From Rhodobacteraceae bacterium M385 (GTDB taxonomy: Bacteria; Pseudomonadota; Alphaproteobacteria; Rhodobacterales; Rhodobacteraceae), in the NCBI GenBank assembly GCA_025141835.1, contig CP081102.1:2480001-2544000 (forward strand): 64,000 nucleotides of DNA. Direction: 5' to 3'. Position numbers and translations under genes: made by a program. Below the pieces are notes generated by a model. The model saw only the letters and a list, made by a program, of their open reading frames with translations. It was not told the DNA's origin and ran no database searches. How positions within the stretch are numbered: position 1 is the first letter of the stretch; each line of letters opens with the position of its first letter. Shown here piece by piece: positions 10,079 through 19,234 of this stretch.

Positions 10079-11245
10079 CTACCGTTGGCGGGAAAGAAGG
10101 TGGTCGGCGATATCGCCCTGTGGGCGCGTGCGGGTGAATACCAAAAGCATCCCGACCGCAATCCCTGTCGCGATCAAAGATGACCCGCCGTAGCTGACGA
10201 AGGGCAATGTCATGCCCTTGGCAGGCAAAAGCCGCACCGCAACGCCCATGTTGATGAAGGCTTGCAGCGCCAGAAGGGACACAAGACCAGTGCCAGCCAG
10301 ACGCGCAAACGGGTCGCGTTCTTTCATCAGACGAGAGAAACTGCGCAGAGCGATGGTGAGATAAAGCGCGATAATGACGAGGACGAGCACAAGGCCATAT
10401 TCCTCGGCGGCGACAGCAATGATGAAGTCGGTATGGGCATCGGGCAACGTCCATTTGACCGAGCCTTCGCCCAACCCGGTGCCAAACAGGCCCCCTTCAC
10501 GGATCGCGTCGGTGGCGTAGCCAAGCTGCGTGTTCTCGCCCACTTCGTCGCTGAGAAAGCCATCAATCCGGCGGCGGAAGTGTTCCGAGGCAGAATAGGC
10601 AAACACCCCGAACAGGCCCACGGCCCCGATCACAATGGCCAGCACCAGCATTGGCGCCCCTGCCACGAAGTAAATCACCATCCACGCGAAGATTACCAAG
10701 GCCGCTTGGCCAAAGTCCGGCTGCAACGCGAGGCAGCCGACCAAAAGCACCGTCACGATGAGAGAGAAGGTCTTTCCGGGCGGACCCGCGACCTCTTGAC
10801 TGGCGGCCATCATCCAGGCGGTGAAGACCACAAACACCGGCTTAAGGAACTCGGAAGGCTGCAACGAGGCGAACCCTAACGAGTACCAGCGCGTGGCCCC
10901 CATGCCGTAATCGGTGCCAAAAACTGGCAACATCGCGACCGCAAGAACCGCCGCCACAAAGCCAATCACGCCCCATCGGCGCACCGCCAAAGGCGACATC
11001 ATCGACACCAAGATTATAACGTTCAGGGCAATGCCGCCGAAGAAGGCTTGCCGGATCACGTAGTGAAATGGTTCATGCCCATTGCGTTCCGCCAGGGGCG
11101 GAGAGGCCGCGAAGCCCAAGAGAATGCCGATCGCAAAGAGCGCGAAAATGCAGCCCAATGTCACGCGATCAATCGTGCTCCACCACCGTGGAATAACTGC
11201 GTCGCCCGTGTGCACAACGACTGTGCCATGCGCCATTTCCGTCAT
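10079..11245 (-). CDS. ftsW: Lipid II glycosyltransferase FtsW (SEDS family)
   Basis: Polytopic inner-membrane SEDS protein that polymerises lipid II at the septum together with FtsI. The 388-residue protein has about ten membrane helices, the conserved GATRWYSLGFASLQPSEFLK segment, the periplasmic loop with DAIREGGLFGTGLGEGSVKW, and the C-terminal KGMTLPFVSYGGSSL signature of SEDS proteins. A 162-bp gap separates it from murD, so a promoter for the ftsW-murG-murC part could lie there. Confidence 0.96.
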   Translation of the reverse strand: MTEMAHGTVVVHTGDAVIPRWWSTIDRVTLGCIFALFAIGILLGFAASPPLAERNGHEPFHYVIRQAFFGGIALNVIILVSMMSPLAVRRWGVIGFVAAVLAVAMLPVFGTDYGMGATRWYSLGFASLQPSEFLKPVFVVFTAWMMAASQEVAGPPGKTFSLIVTVLLVGCLALQPDFGQAALVIFAWMVIYFVAGAPMLVLAIVIGAVGLFGVFAYSASEHFRRRIDGFLSDEVGENTQLGYATDAIREGGLFGTGLGEGSVKWTLPDAHTDFIIAVAAEEYGLVLVLVIIALYLTIALRSFSRLMKERDPFARLAGTGLVSLLALQAFINMGVAVRLLPAKGMTLPFVSYGGSSLIATGIAVGMLLVFTRTRPQGDIADHLLSRQR

Positions 11246-11297
11246 GGAATGCCTGCCTTGCCCTCAAGCGACGTTATGCGCCGCGTGTCTGCTCATG

Positions 11298-11313
11298 CCC
11301 GAGTTATCTCGGG
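11298..11313 (-). other. Hairpin in the murD-ftsW gap
   Basis: Perfect 6-bp inverted repeat CCCGAG/CTCGGG with a TTAT loop, about midway in the 162-bp gap after murD. No U-tract follows on the minus strand. It may pause or stabilise the transcript, or mark a weak terminator before an ftsW promoter. Confidence 0.35.
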
Positions 11314-11407
11314 TCTATCGTGTGAGTTTAGCCTGAAAAGCCTTGGCTGGCTAGGGTTAGTATGGCTTTCGCCGTCGCGGCACACGTCGTGGGATGACGG
11401 TCAAGGG

Positions 11408-12802
11408 CTAGGGTTGCAGCTTCTCAACTTGCGCGATGAAATCCGCGCCGCGCACCTCAAAGCTGTCGTATTGGTCAAAGCTGGCGGCGGCGGGGGCCAG
11501 AAGCACCGTATCACCGGGCTGCGCATCGGCGCTGGCGCGGGCCACGGCGGTGGCCATGTCGCCGCAAACCTCTAGGGGGATATCACCCAGATGCAGGGCG
11601 AAAGCCTCGGCCTCGCGACCAATGACATAGGCTTTCGAGACCTGCCCCGCCGCTTCCCAAAGGGCCTCTAGCCCGCCGTCTTTTTCCAGCCCGCCGCAGA
11701 TCCAACGGATTTTCTTGAACGCACCAAGGGCCTTTACGGCGGCATCGACGTTGGTGGCCTTGCTGTCGTTGACGAAGAACACGCCGCCGATCTCGGCGAC
11801 CCGTTGCGAGCGATGGGGAAGGCCCTCAAAGCTGGCGAAGGCGGCCTCGATCACCCGGGGCGCAAGGCCAAGGGCGCGGCACACGGCATAGGCGCAGGCC
11901 GCGTTTTGGTGGTTATGGGCACCGGGCAACCCCGGCACGCCGCGCAGGTCGATAGAGGCCACTTGGCGGCCCTTGCGGAATTCACTCAGCCAGCCCTTGC
12001 GGGTGCTGATATCCCACCCCGGCCCGCTTAGCTTGCCTGCGGCAACCCGGATCAGGCGTCCGTCCTCTGGCCCTTCGACCAATTGCCCCGCCAGATATTG
12101 GCCCTCTGCCTCGTCCACGCCAATCACGGCACGTTCCGGCCCGCCTTCGGCAAACAGGCGACGTTTTGCAGCGAAATAGCCGCCCATACCGCCATGACGA
12201 TCCAGATGATCGGGCGACAGGTTGGTGAAAACGGCAATATCGGGTGTCAGCGCACGGGCGAGTTCCGTCTGGTAGGACGACAGCTCCAGCACCACGACCT
12301 CTCCATCGATCGGAGGCTCGATGTCCAGCACGCCACGGCCAATGTTCCCGGCGAGTTGCACCGGGATGTTCTGCTCTTCCAGAATATGAGCGATCAAGGC
12401 CGATGTGGTGGATTTCCCGTTCGATCCGGTGACCGCAACGACGCGGGGCGGCGTGTCGTGAAACGCCCAATCCCCCTGCCCCAAGGATCGGAAAAACAGG
12501 CCGATGTCGTTGTCTACCGGCACGCCCGCCGCGTAGGCCGCAGCAATGGCGCGGTGAGGCGCGGGATAAAGGTGCGGGATACCGGGGGAGGTCACGAGGC
12601 AGGCGATGTCTTCCAGCCCATCGCGGATCGGATCGTGAAGGGTGAACCCTTCCTCTGCTGCCCGCGAGCGGCCCGCTTCTCCATCGTCCCAACACAACGC
12701 CTCGGCCCCGCCTTCGCGCAAAGCCCGCGCCGCCGCGATGCCCGAGCGGCCAAGCCCCAGCACGATCACCTTGCGGCCTTCAAAACCCATCACCGGAATC
12801 AT
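11408..12802 (-). CDS. murD: UDP-N-acetylmuramoyl-L-alanine--D-glutamate ligase
   Basis: Cytoplasmic ligase adding D-Glu to UDP-MurNAc-L-Ala. From ATG 12802 (MIPVMGFEGRKVIVLG) it is 464 residues. It shows the N-terminal Rossmann strand VIVLGLGRSGIAAARAL, the P-loop VTGSNGKSTTSALI, the NLSPDHLDRHGGM motif, and the C-terminal VFFVNDSKATNVDAA motif typical of MurD. An upstream extension in the same frame crosses the neighbouring gene and is rejected. The start overlaps the 102-residue gene by 4 bp. Confidence 0.97.
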   Translation of the reverse strand: MIPVMGFEGRKVIVLGLGRSGIAAARALREGGAEALCWDDGEAGRSRAAEEGFTLHDPIRDGLEDIACLVTSPGIPHLYPAPHRAIAAAYAAGVPVDNDIGLFFRSLGQGDWAFHDTPPRVVAVTGSNGKSTTSALIAHILEEQNIPVQLAGNIGRGVLDIEPPIDGEVVVLELSSYQTELARALTPDIAVFTNLSPDHLDRHGGMGGYFAAKRRLFAEGGPERAVIGVDEAEGQYLAGQLVEGPEDGRLIRVAAGKLSGPGWDISTRKGWLSEFRKGRQVASIDLRGVPGLPGAHNHQNAACAYAVCRALGLAPRVIEAAFASFEGLPHRSQRVAEIGGVFFVNDSKATNVDAAVKALGAFKKIRWICGGLEKDGGLEALWEAAGQVSKAYVIGREAEAFALHLGDIPLEVCGDMATAVARASADAQPGDTVLLAPAAASFDQYDSFEVRGADFIAQVEKLQP

Positions 12803-13107
12803 TGCTCTTGCTCCTTGACCAAACGGCTGCCCGCCACGTGGCGCCCATCGGCGCGTAATTCGATTTGAGTAAAGAAAATTGCCAACATGCGCACATCTAA
12901 ATGCAGCGGCCCGGTTGGGCACTCGACCGTGACCTCGATCAAGGGCCTTTCTTCAGACAGGGCGAACCTGTCATCATTGCGAGCCACTTCCACGCCATCC
13001 ACCAACAAGGCGCAGCCCTTGAACCAATGGTTCACCACCTCAACATGCAGCCCCTGCACCTCGGCCGAGACCCGGCGCACAAGGGGATGCCAGGCGGGAT
13101 AGGTCAT
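12799..13107 (-). CDS. Unknown 102-aa soluble protein between mraY and murD
   Basis: 102-residue protein beginning MTYPAWHPLVRRVSAEVQG, soluble, without signal peptide or membrane helix. ATG 13107 overlaps the mraY stop by 4 bp and its stop overlaps murD by 4 bp, so it is translationally coupled on both sides and very likely expressed. The sequence alternates short hydrophobic strands and charged turns (VEVVNHWFKGCALLVDGVEVA, IEVTVECPTGPLHLDVRML) as in a small beta-rich domain. I recognise no family. In most bacteria mraY and murD are adjacent, so this gene is an insertion into a conserved pair. Confidence 0.78.
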   Translation of the reverse strand: MTYPAWHPLVRRVSAEVQGLHVEVVNHWFKGCALLVDGVEVARNDDRFALSEERPLIEVTVECPTGPLHLDVRMLAIFFTQIELRADGRHVAGSRLVKEQEQ

Positions 13108-14189
13108 CGCAGTTTCAGGGTCGCCAAACCGATCAGCGCCAGGATGAGCGAGATGATCCAGAAGCGGATCACGATCTGCGGCTCGGCCCACCCTTTTTTC
13201 TCAAAATGGTGATGGATCGGGGCCATCAGGAAAACGCGCTTCCCGGTCATTTTGAAGTAGAGAACTTGCACGATCACTGACACAGCCTCGGCCACGAAAA
13301 GACCGCCGACAATGGCCAAAACGATCTCGTGCTTGGTGCAGACGGCAATCGCGCCAAGGGCTCCGCCCAAGGCCAAAGACCCGGTGTCGCCCATGAACAC
13401 CGCCGCCGGTGGGGCGTTGTACCAAAGGAAACCCAAACCGCCGCCGATAAGCCCCGCGCAGAAGATCAACAGCTCTCCAGTGCCGGGCACATAATGCACG
13501 TCCAGATATTCGGTAAAGTCCACCCGACCCACCGCATAGGCGATGATGCCAAGGGTCGCGGCGGCAATCATGACAGGCATAATCGCCAAGCCATCAAGGC
13601 CATCGGTCAAGTTCACGGCGTTAGCCGAGCCCACAATGACGATCATCACGAAGGGGACATAAAGGTAGCCAAGGTTAATCAACACATCCTTGAAAACCGG
13701 CATGGCAAGCTGGCTCGACAGGTCTTCGGGATGCAATTGCGCGGCGATCAGGCCCGCGGCCAAAGCGATCGCGAAACCCGCCGCAAGGCGCACCTTGCCC
13801 GACACGCCCGCCGTGGTTTTACGGCTGACCTTGGCCCAATCATCAGCAAAACCGATCAGCCCGAAGGCGACTGTGACGCCAAGGACAAGCCATACATAGG
13901 GGTTATCGAGCCGCGCCCACATCAACGTCGACAGGCACAGCGCCGCAAGGATCAGCAGGCCGCCCATGGTCGGTGTGCCCGCTTTGGTTTCCAAATGGCT
14001 TGCGGGGCCATCTTCGCGGATCGGTTGGCCGTCTTTGTACTTGCGCCGCAGGGCGTTGATCAGCGGACGACCGAAAATGAACCCAAAGATCAGGGCCGTG
14101 AAGAAGGCGCCGCCTGCCCGAAATGTAATGTAGCGAAACAGGTTGAAGACATCGCCGCCGTCCGACAGCTCACTTAGCCAAAACAACAT
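13104..14189 (-). CDS. mraY: Phospho-N-acetylmuramoyl-pentapeptide transferase MraY
   Basis: Integral membrane enzyme that transfers phospho-MurNAc-pentapeptide to undecaprenyl phosphate, making lipid I. The 361-residue protein has about ten helices, the catalytic/Mg-binding aspartates in FADDWAK (about residues 115-121), the NLTDGLDGLA motif, GDTGSLALGG, and the diagnostic cytoplasmic loop PIHHHFEKKGW. All are consistent with a functional enzyme. It starts 12 bp after the murF stop. Confidence 0.98.
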   Translation of the reverse strand: MLFWLSELSDGGDVFNLFRYITFRAGGAFFTALIFGFIFGRPLINALRRKYKDGQPIREDGPASHLETKAGTPTMGGLLILAALCLSTLMWARLDNPYVWLVLGVTVAFGLIGFADDWAKVSRKTTAGVSGKVRLAAGFAIALAAGLIAAQLHPEDLSSQLAMPVFKDVLINLGYLYVPFVMIVIVGSANAVNLTDGLDGLAIMPVMIAAATLGIIAYAVGRVDFTEYLDVHYVPGTGELLIFCAGLIGGGLGFLWYNAPPAAVFMGDTGSLALGGALGAIAVCTKHEIVLAIVGGLFVAEAVSVIVQVLYFKMTGKRVFLMAPIHHHFEKKGWAEPQIVIRFWIISLILALIGLATLKLR

Positions 14190-14201
14190 ATAGCGGTACC
14201 T

Positions 14202-15611
14202 CTAACCTTTATCCTCAAGCGATTGCCCCAGTTTCCGTAGGGCGTCAACCACTACGGAAACCTTGGAGCCCTTCGAGCCCTTCACCAGCACGACATCGCC
14301 GGGGCGCAGGCTGCGGGGCAGAACTCGGCACAAATCCTGCGCTGTGGCCTCGTGCAACCCGCGTTTCGCGCCGGGCAGAGCTTCGTGCAAATGCGCCATC
14401 AACGCCCCGCAGGTGTGGACGACATCAACCGCGTCCATACTGGGCAGCTTGGCCACATCGGCGTGCATCTGGTCGCGTGCTTCGCCCAGTTCCAGCATGT
14501 CGCCCAAAACCGCAATGCGCCGCCCGCCCCGTTGCGGGGTAATCGCGGCCAGCACTTCCAGACCGGCCGCAAGGGAGGCGGGGTTGGCGTTGAAGGCGTC
14601 GTCAATCAGCTCAATCGCGATATCGTCGGTGCGGCTGAGCGCGATCCGCTCTCGCTGACCGCGGCCCTCCACCGGTTGCCAATGGGACAGCATCATTGAG
14701 GCCTGCGTCGGGTCCGCGCCCGCGGCAGCCACGGCGCAGATCACGCCCACCGCGTTGCTGGCATAATGACGCCCCGAAACGGAAAGCTTGGCAAGCCGCC
14801 CGCCCTCGGCCGTGGCGATGCGCATGACGGTGCTGTCCTCGGACAACATCACATCGGTCAGGCGCAGGTCGGCGCCCTCTGCTTCTCCGAAGGTGACAAT
14901 CTCTGCGCCCTTGGCTTTGGCGGCGTCGATCAGGATATCGCTGGTGCTTACGTCTAACGGGATGATCGCCACACCGCCGGGCTCCAGCCCGTCGAAGATG
15001 GCGGCTTTCTCTGCCGCGATGCCTTCGATCACGCCGAAGGCCTCCAGATGCGCTGGCGCGATGGTGGTGATCATCGCCACATGGGGCCGCGCCATGCGGG
15101 CCAAGGGGGCGATTTCGCCGGGGTTGCTCATGCCGATCTCGATCACCGCGAAATCGGTGTCGGCGGGCATCCGCGCCAGCGTCAGGGGCACGCCCCAGTG
15201 GTTGTTGTACGAGGCGACGGCCGCATGGACATTGCCCTGCCCCGTCAGCGCTTGCTTGAGCATTTCCTTGGCCGTTGTCTTCCCAACCGATCCGGTGATT
15301 GCGATCACCTTGGCATCGGTCCGGGCGCGGGCCGCTTGGCCGAGCCGTTCCAACGCGGGCAGAACGTCGTCCACAACCAAGCAATTCGCGGCATCCACAC
15401 CCTCGGGCACATGGCTGACCAGCGCGGCAACGGCCCCCGCATCCAACGCTTGCGCCACGAATTCATGGCCATCACGCGCGGCGGCCAAAGCCACAAACAG
15501 ATCACCGGGCTGAATTGTGCGCGTGTCGATGGAAACCCCGGTGGCCTCCCACGTACCGCTGGCCGTGCCGCCGGTGGCCTCTGCGGCTTCGGACGCTGTC
15601 CACAAGGTCAT
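14202..15611 (-). CDS. murF: UDP-N-acetylmuramoyl-tripeptide--D-alanyl-D-alanine ligase
   Basis: Cytoplasmic ligase that adds the Ddl product D-Ala-D-Ala to complete the pentapeptide. The 469-residue protein has the N-terminal substrate domain (SIDTRTIQPGDLFVAL), the P-loop TGSVGKTTAKEML, the NNHWGVPLTLARM motif, IIEIGMSNPGEI-like segment and DDAFNANPASL, all typical of MurF. The C-terminal region ends in DVVLVKGSKGSKVSVVV. It overlaps murE by 4 bp. Confidence 0.97.
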   Translation of the reverse strand: MTLWTASEAAEATGGTASGTWEATGVSIDTRTIQPGDLFVALAAARDGHEFVAQALDAGAVAALVSHVPEGVDAANCLVVDDVLPALERLGQAARARTDAKVIAITGSVGKTTAKEMLKQALTGQGNVHAAVASYNNHWGVPLTLARMPADTDFAVIEIGMSNPGEIAPLARMARPHVAMITTIAPAHLEAFGVIEGIAAEKAAIFDGLEPGGVAIIPLDVSTSDILIDAAKAKGAEIVTFGEAEGADLRLTDVMLSEDSTVMRIATAEGGRLAKLSVSGRHYASNAVGVICAVAAAGADPTQASMMLSHWQPVEGRGQRERIALSRTDDIAIELIDDAFNANPASLAAGLEVLAAITPQRGGRRIAVLGDMLELGEARDQMHADVAKLPSMDAVDVVHTCGALMAHLHEALPGAKRGLHEATAQDLCRVLPRSLRPGDVVLVKGSKGSKVSVVVDALRKLGQSLEDKG

Positions 15612-17083
15612 ATCGCGCCCTCCAGAGCGGCCACCGCGACCGAGGCTTGTTCCACATCGTCAAAGGGATAGATCACATCGCCCACCTGCTGGCCTGTTTC
15701 ATGGCCTTTTCCGGCAATAAGCAGCGCGTCGCCCGGTTCCAACATGTCCACGCCGCGCAAGATCGCTTCGGCCCGGTCCGCGACCTCTGTCGCCTCGGGG
15801 CAGCCGGCCATGACGGCCGCGCGAATGCTGGCGGGATCTTCCGAGCGGGGATTGTCATCTGTCACAAACGCAACATCGCCCCACAGCGCGGCGGCTTCCC
15901 CCATGAGCGGGCGTTTACTTGTATCTCGGTCGCCACCTGCACCAAATATAACAATTAATCTTCCCAGAACATGGGGGCGCAACGCCTTGAGTGCCACTTC
16001 CAAGCTGTCAGGCGTATGTGAATAATCAACATAGATCGGTGCGCCGTGACGACGCCGCGCAGCCAGTTGCATCCGGCCCCGCACGCCCTCCATCTTCGGC
16101 AGAACCGCGAAGACCGCATCGGGATCTTCGCCACCCGCGATGACCAATCCAGCGGCGGTTAGCACGTTCATTGCCTGAAACGCGCCGATCAGGTTCAGGC
16201 GTACTTGCCGCGCCTCTCCCTGCCAGCGGAACAGCACGTCTTGCCCCGTCTCGTCAATCCGGCGGCCGGTGATTTTCAGCGCCGCGTCGGCGTATTGCGC
16301 GACGCCCAACACCTCGATCCCGTGGGCTTCGCAAGCCTCCGCCACGCGGGGGCCATAGGTGTCATCCATGTTCACCACAGCCACGCCACCTTCGGGCAAG
16401 AGCCCGGTGAACAGGCGCAGCTTGGCCTCAAAATAGGCCTCCATAGTGCCGTGATAATCCAGATGATCCTGGGTCAGGTTGGTGAAGGCCGCCGCCGCAA
16501 GGCGCACGCCGTCCATCCGTTTTTGGTCAAGCCCGTGGGACGAGGCTTCCATCGCCCCATGGGTCACACCAGCGGCGGCCATATCCGCCAGAACGCCGTG
16601 CAAGGTGACAGGCTCGGGCGTCGTGTGGATGCCGGGGGCCTCATAGGCACCTTCGACACCCGTGGTGCCGATATTAACGGCCTTAACCTTTAGGGCTTCC
16701 CATATCTGGCGAGTGAAGCTCGCGACCGAGGTTTTGCCGTTCGTTCCTGTCACCGCCACCATGGTTTCTGGCTGCGCGCCGAAAAACAGCGCGGCCGCAT
16801 GGGCCAAGGCATCAGCCGGGTCTTCCACGACGACCAAGGCGGCATCCGATGCCGCCAGCTCGTTAGCCGCGATCTCGGCGCCCGCACGGTCCGTCAACAC
16901 GGCCCCCGCCCCCATACGCAGGGCGTATTGAATGAACTCGCCCCCATGAACGCGCGTACCGGGAAGCGCCGCAAACAGCGAACCGCTTTCCACCTTGCGG
17001 CTATCTAGGGCAAGGCCCGACACCACCACATCGCCGCCGCTCAAGGCGGTCAGCCCTAGATCGGAAAGTCGTCGTTCAGCCAT
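15608..17083 (-). CDS. murE: UDP-MurNAc-L-alanyl-D-glutamate--meso-DAP ligase
   Basis: Cytoplasmic ligase adding the third stem residue. The 491-residue protein has LDSRKVESGSLFAAL, the P-loop TGTNGKTSVASFT, the AMEASSHGLDQKR motif and the specificity motif DNPRSEDP, which marks use of meso-diaminopimelate instead of lysine. It therefore predicts DAP-type peptidoglycan. Eleven bases separate it from ftsI. The stop overlaps the murF start. Confidence 0.98.
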   Translation of the reverse strand: MAERRLSDLGLTALSGGDVVVSGLALDSRKVESGSLFAALPGTRVHGGEFIQYALRMGAGAVLTDRAGAEIAANELAASDAALVVVEDPADALAHAAALFFGAQPETMVAVTGTNGKTSVASFTRQIWEALKVKAVNIGTTGVEGAYEAPGIHTTPEPVTLHGVLADMAAAGVTHGAMEASSHGLDQKRMDGVRLAAAAFTNLTQDHLDYHGTMEAYFEAKLRLFTGLLPEGGVAVVNMDDTYGPRVAEACEAHGIEVLGVAQYADAALKITGRRIDETGQDVLFRWQGEARQVRLNLIGAFQAMNVLTAAGLVIAGGEDPDAVFAVLPKMEGVRGRMQLAARRRHGAPIYVDYSHTPDSLEVALKALRPHVLGRLIVIFGAGGDRDTSKRPLMGEAAALWGDVAFVTDDNPRSEDPASIRAAVMAGCPEATEVADRAEAILRGVDMLEPGDALLIAGKGHETGQQVGDVIYPFDDVEQASVAVAALEGAI

Positions 17084-17094
17084 TGCCCGCCTCC

Positions 17095-18876
17095 TCAGTT
17101 TGAGGAGCTGGATAGCTGCAAACCGAGGGGATGTTCAACGCTTGGCCGCAATCCAAGAAGCGGTGCGGTGCGGCGAATGACCTCTGCCGCGACGGGCACG
17201 GCTGTCCAACCGGCGGTCCGGCGGGGCTGATCCCCTGACGGGTCCGAGGCTTCTTGCAGGGTGACGATCAACACATATTGCGGGTCGTTCATCGGGAAGG
17301 CGCTAGCGAAGGTGTTGAGGTTGCGATCCTCGTAGTAGCCCCCATTGGGGCGCGGCAAATCGGCGGTGCCGGTCTTGCCACCGACGGCGTAGCCGTCGAC
17401 CTCACCAAAGCTTGCGGTGCCTTCGGTCACGACCTGACGCAACATGGAATTCACGATCCGGCTGGTCGATTCCGAGATGATGCGTGGCCCCGCTTGCGGC
17501 GTTTCGCGGCGCAGCAAAGTTGGCTCAATCAACGTGCCGCCGTTCACGATGGTAGAATAGGCGGCCGCCAAATGCAGCGGAGAGGTGGACACACCGTGGC
17601 CGTAACTAATTGTCATCGTTGACAATTCACCCCAACGCGGCGGCAGAAGCGGACGCGAGGACGCGGCTTCGACCAGTTCAACCTCTGATGGCTCCAGCAG
17701 GCCAAGGCTGCCAAGGAAATCACGCTGCCGTTCGCGCCCGATCGACTGCGCCATACGCGCCGTGCCGATGTTGGAGGAATGGATCAAAACGTCAGCAACG
17801 CTCTGCTCGGCCCCGTAGTAAGAGAAGTCCCGGATCGCGAAACCCGCCATCCGAAGCGGGCCCGTGGTGTCGATCATGTCGAAGGGGGAATAGAGGTTTA
17901 GCTCCAGCGCCTGCGCGATGGTGAAGGTCTTGAAAACACTCCCCAATTCGTACACGCCCTGCACCGCACGGTTGAACAGCGGGCTGTCGGCCTGGTCACC
18001 TTCCAGCAAGGGACGGGGCCGCGCGTTGGGGTCAAAATCAGGCAGGCTGGCCATCGAGATGACCTCGCCCGTATGGGCATCCATCAACACAGCCGAAGCG
18101 CCGCGCGCGCCCATCAATGTCATACCGCCCGCAAGGACTTCCTCCACCGTTGCTTGGACCGTCAGATCCAGGGATAGCGTCAGCGGCTCGACCCGGCTGG
18201 GGTCGCGCAATTCGTCGTCGTAGTGGGCTTCAATCCCGGCAATGCCGATCACTTCAGCGGCGTTAACCGCCTCTTCCCCGAAGCTTGCGCCGCCCAGAAT
18301 ATGCGCAGCGATCGAGCCATTGGGATATAGCCTCATTTCGCGGGGGCCAAACAAAAGACCGGGCTCGCCCAGATCATGGACCTGCTGCTCTTGTTCAGGA
18401 GAGATATAGCGGCGCAACCACAAGAACCGCGATCCGCTGGTGAAGCGGCGGTGCAGGTCGTCGGCGTCCATTTCCGGGAAAATCGCGGCCAAGCCTTCGG
18501 CGGCGGCGCGAGGGTAGATCAGGTCATGGGGGTGGGCATAAAGCGCGTTGGTGGCGAAGTTCGTCGCCAGAATACGCCCGTGCCGGTCGGTAATATCGGC
18601 GCGGGTGTTGAGAATTGTGGGCCCCTGGCTGACGATCCGCGGTTCGGTCGGGACAGACGTAGCCAGCCCCGCCATGCGCCAACCCACGGCGCCAAACGCC
18701 AAAACGAAGCACAGCGCCACCAGCAGAAGCCGTGATTCCGCGCGGATACGCATCTTATCCCGCAATCCTTCGTGGCGCAGTCGCAGGTTTTCCTTCTCGA
18801 CGTTATCGGGGTTTTCGCCCCGTGCACGGGCATCGAGAATGCGGGTTAACGGTCTTAACGGAATGCGCAGGCTCAT
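17095..18876 (-). CDS. ftsI: Septal peptidoglycan transpeptidase FtsI (PBP3)
   Basis: Class B penicillin-binding protein that cross-links septal peptidoglycan with FtsW. From ATG 18876 (MSLRIPLRPLTRIL) it is 593 residues: a cytoplasmic tail, one membrane helix near residues 50-70 (LLLVALCFVLAFGAVGW), a pedestal domain beginning ADITDRHGRILATN, and a transpeptidase domain with the catalytic SVFK tetrad, the SSN motif in IHSSNIGTARM and the KTG motif in VGGKTGTADL. All three active-site motifs are intact. The start overlaps the ftsL stop by 4 bp. Confidence 0.97.
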   Translation of the reverse strand: MSLRIPLRPLTRILDARARGENPDNVEKENLRLRHEGLRDKMRIRAESRLLLVALCFVLAFGAVGWRMAGLATSVPTEPRIVSQGPTILNTRADITDRHGRILATNFATNALYAHPHDLIYPRAAAEGLAAIFPEMDADDLHRRFTSGSRFLWLRRYISPEQEQQVHDLGEPGLLFGPREMRLYPNGSIAAHILGGASFGEEAVNAAEVIGIAGIEAHYDDELRDPSRVEPLTLSLDLTVQATVEEVLAGGMTLMGARGASAVLMDAHTGEVISMASLPDFDPNARPRPLLEGDQADSPLFNRAVQGVYELGSVFKTFTIAQALELNLYSPFDMIDTTGPLRMAGFAIRDFSYYGAEQSVADVLIHSSNIGTARMAQSIGRERQRDFLGSLGLLEPSEVELVEAASSRPLLPPRWGELSTMTISYGHGVSTSPLHLAAAYSTIVNGGTLIEPTLLRRETPQAGPRIISESTSRIVNSMLRQVVTEGTASFGEVDGYAVGGKTGTADLPRPNGGYYEDRNLNTFASAFPMNDPQYVLIVTLQEASDPSGDQPRRTAGWTAVPVAAEVIRRTAPLLGLRPSVEHPLGLQLSSSSN

Positions 18877-19232
18877 AGGGGCTCTACCTCTCCGTCCCAT
18901 TCAGGGGTGGAGGCATTTTCCAGGATGAACGCTTCTGCGTCATCAATGGGCGCGGGGAACGGGATTTCCGCCACGTTGCCAAATTGGTTTGAGGTCAGCG
19001 GCAACAGCCCCAAACGGTCAAAGTTAAAGCGGGCCAGTTCGCGCAAGCGATCGGGCCGGTTCAGGTAGGCCCATTCGGCCCGCAGAATGCCAAGGCGCTC
19101 GCGCTCATGGACGATCTGGCGCTGCAACCGGTTCACTTCACGGTCGGCCATCTGGGTCTGGATCGTTTGATGGTAGGCCCAATAGCCCAAACCCACGACG
19201 ATTATGGCGGCGATTATCGTGGTAAAACGCAT
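18873..19232 (-). CDS. ftsL: Cell division protein FtsL
   Basis: Small bitopic divisome protein that forms a coiled coil with FtsB and helps activate FtsWI. The 119-residue protein has an N-terminal membrane helix (IIAAIIVVGLGYWAYH, about residues 6-21) followed by a coiled-coil stretch REVNRLQRQIVHERERLGIL and the motif RAEWAYLNRPDRLRELA found in alphaproteobacterial FtsL. Location between rsmH and ftsI fits. A C-terminal acidic tail of about 40 residues is longer than in E. coli. Confidence 0.9.
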   Translation of the reverse strand: MRFTTIIAAIIVVGLGYWAYHQTIQTQMADREVNRLQRQIVHERERLGILRAEWAYLNRPDRLRELARFNFDRLGLLPLTSNQFGNVAEIPFPAPIDDAEAFILENASTPEWDGEVEPL

Positions 19233-19234
19233 GG

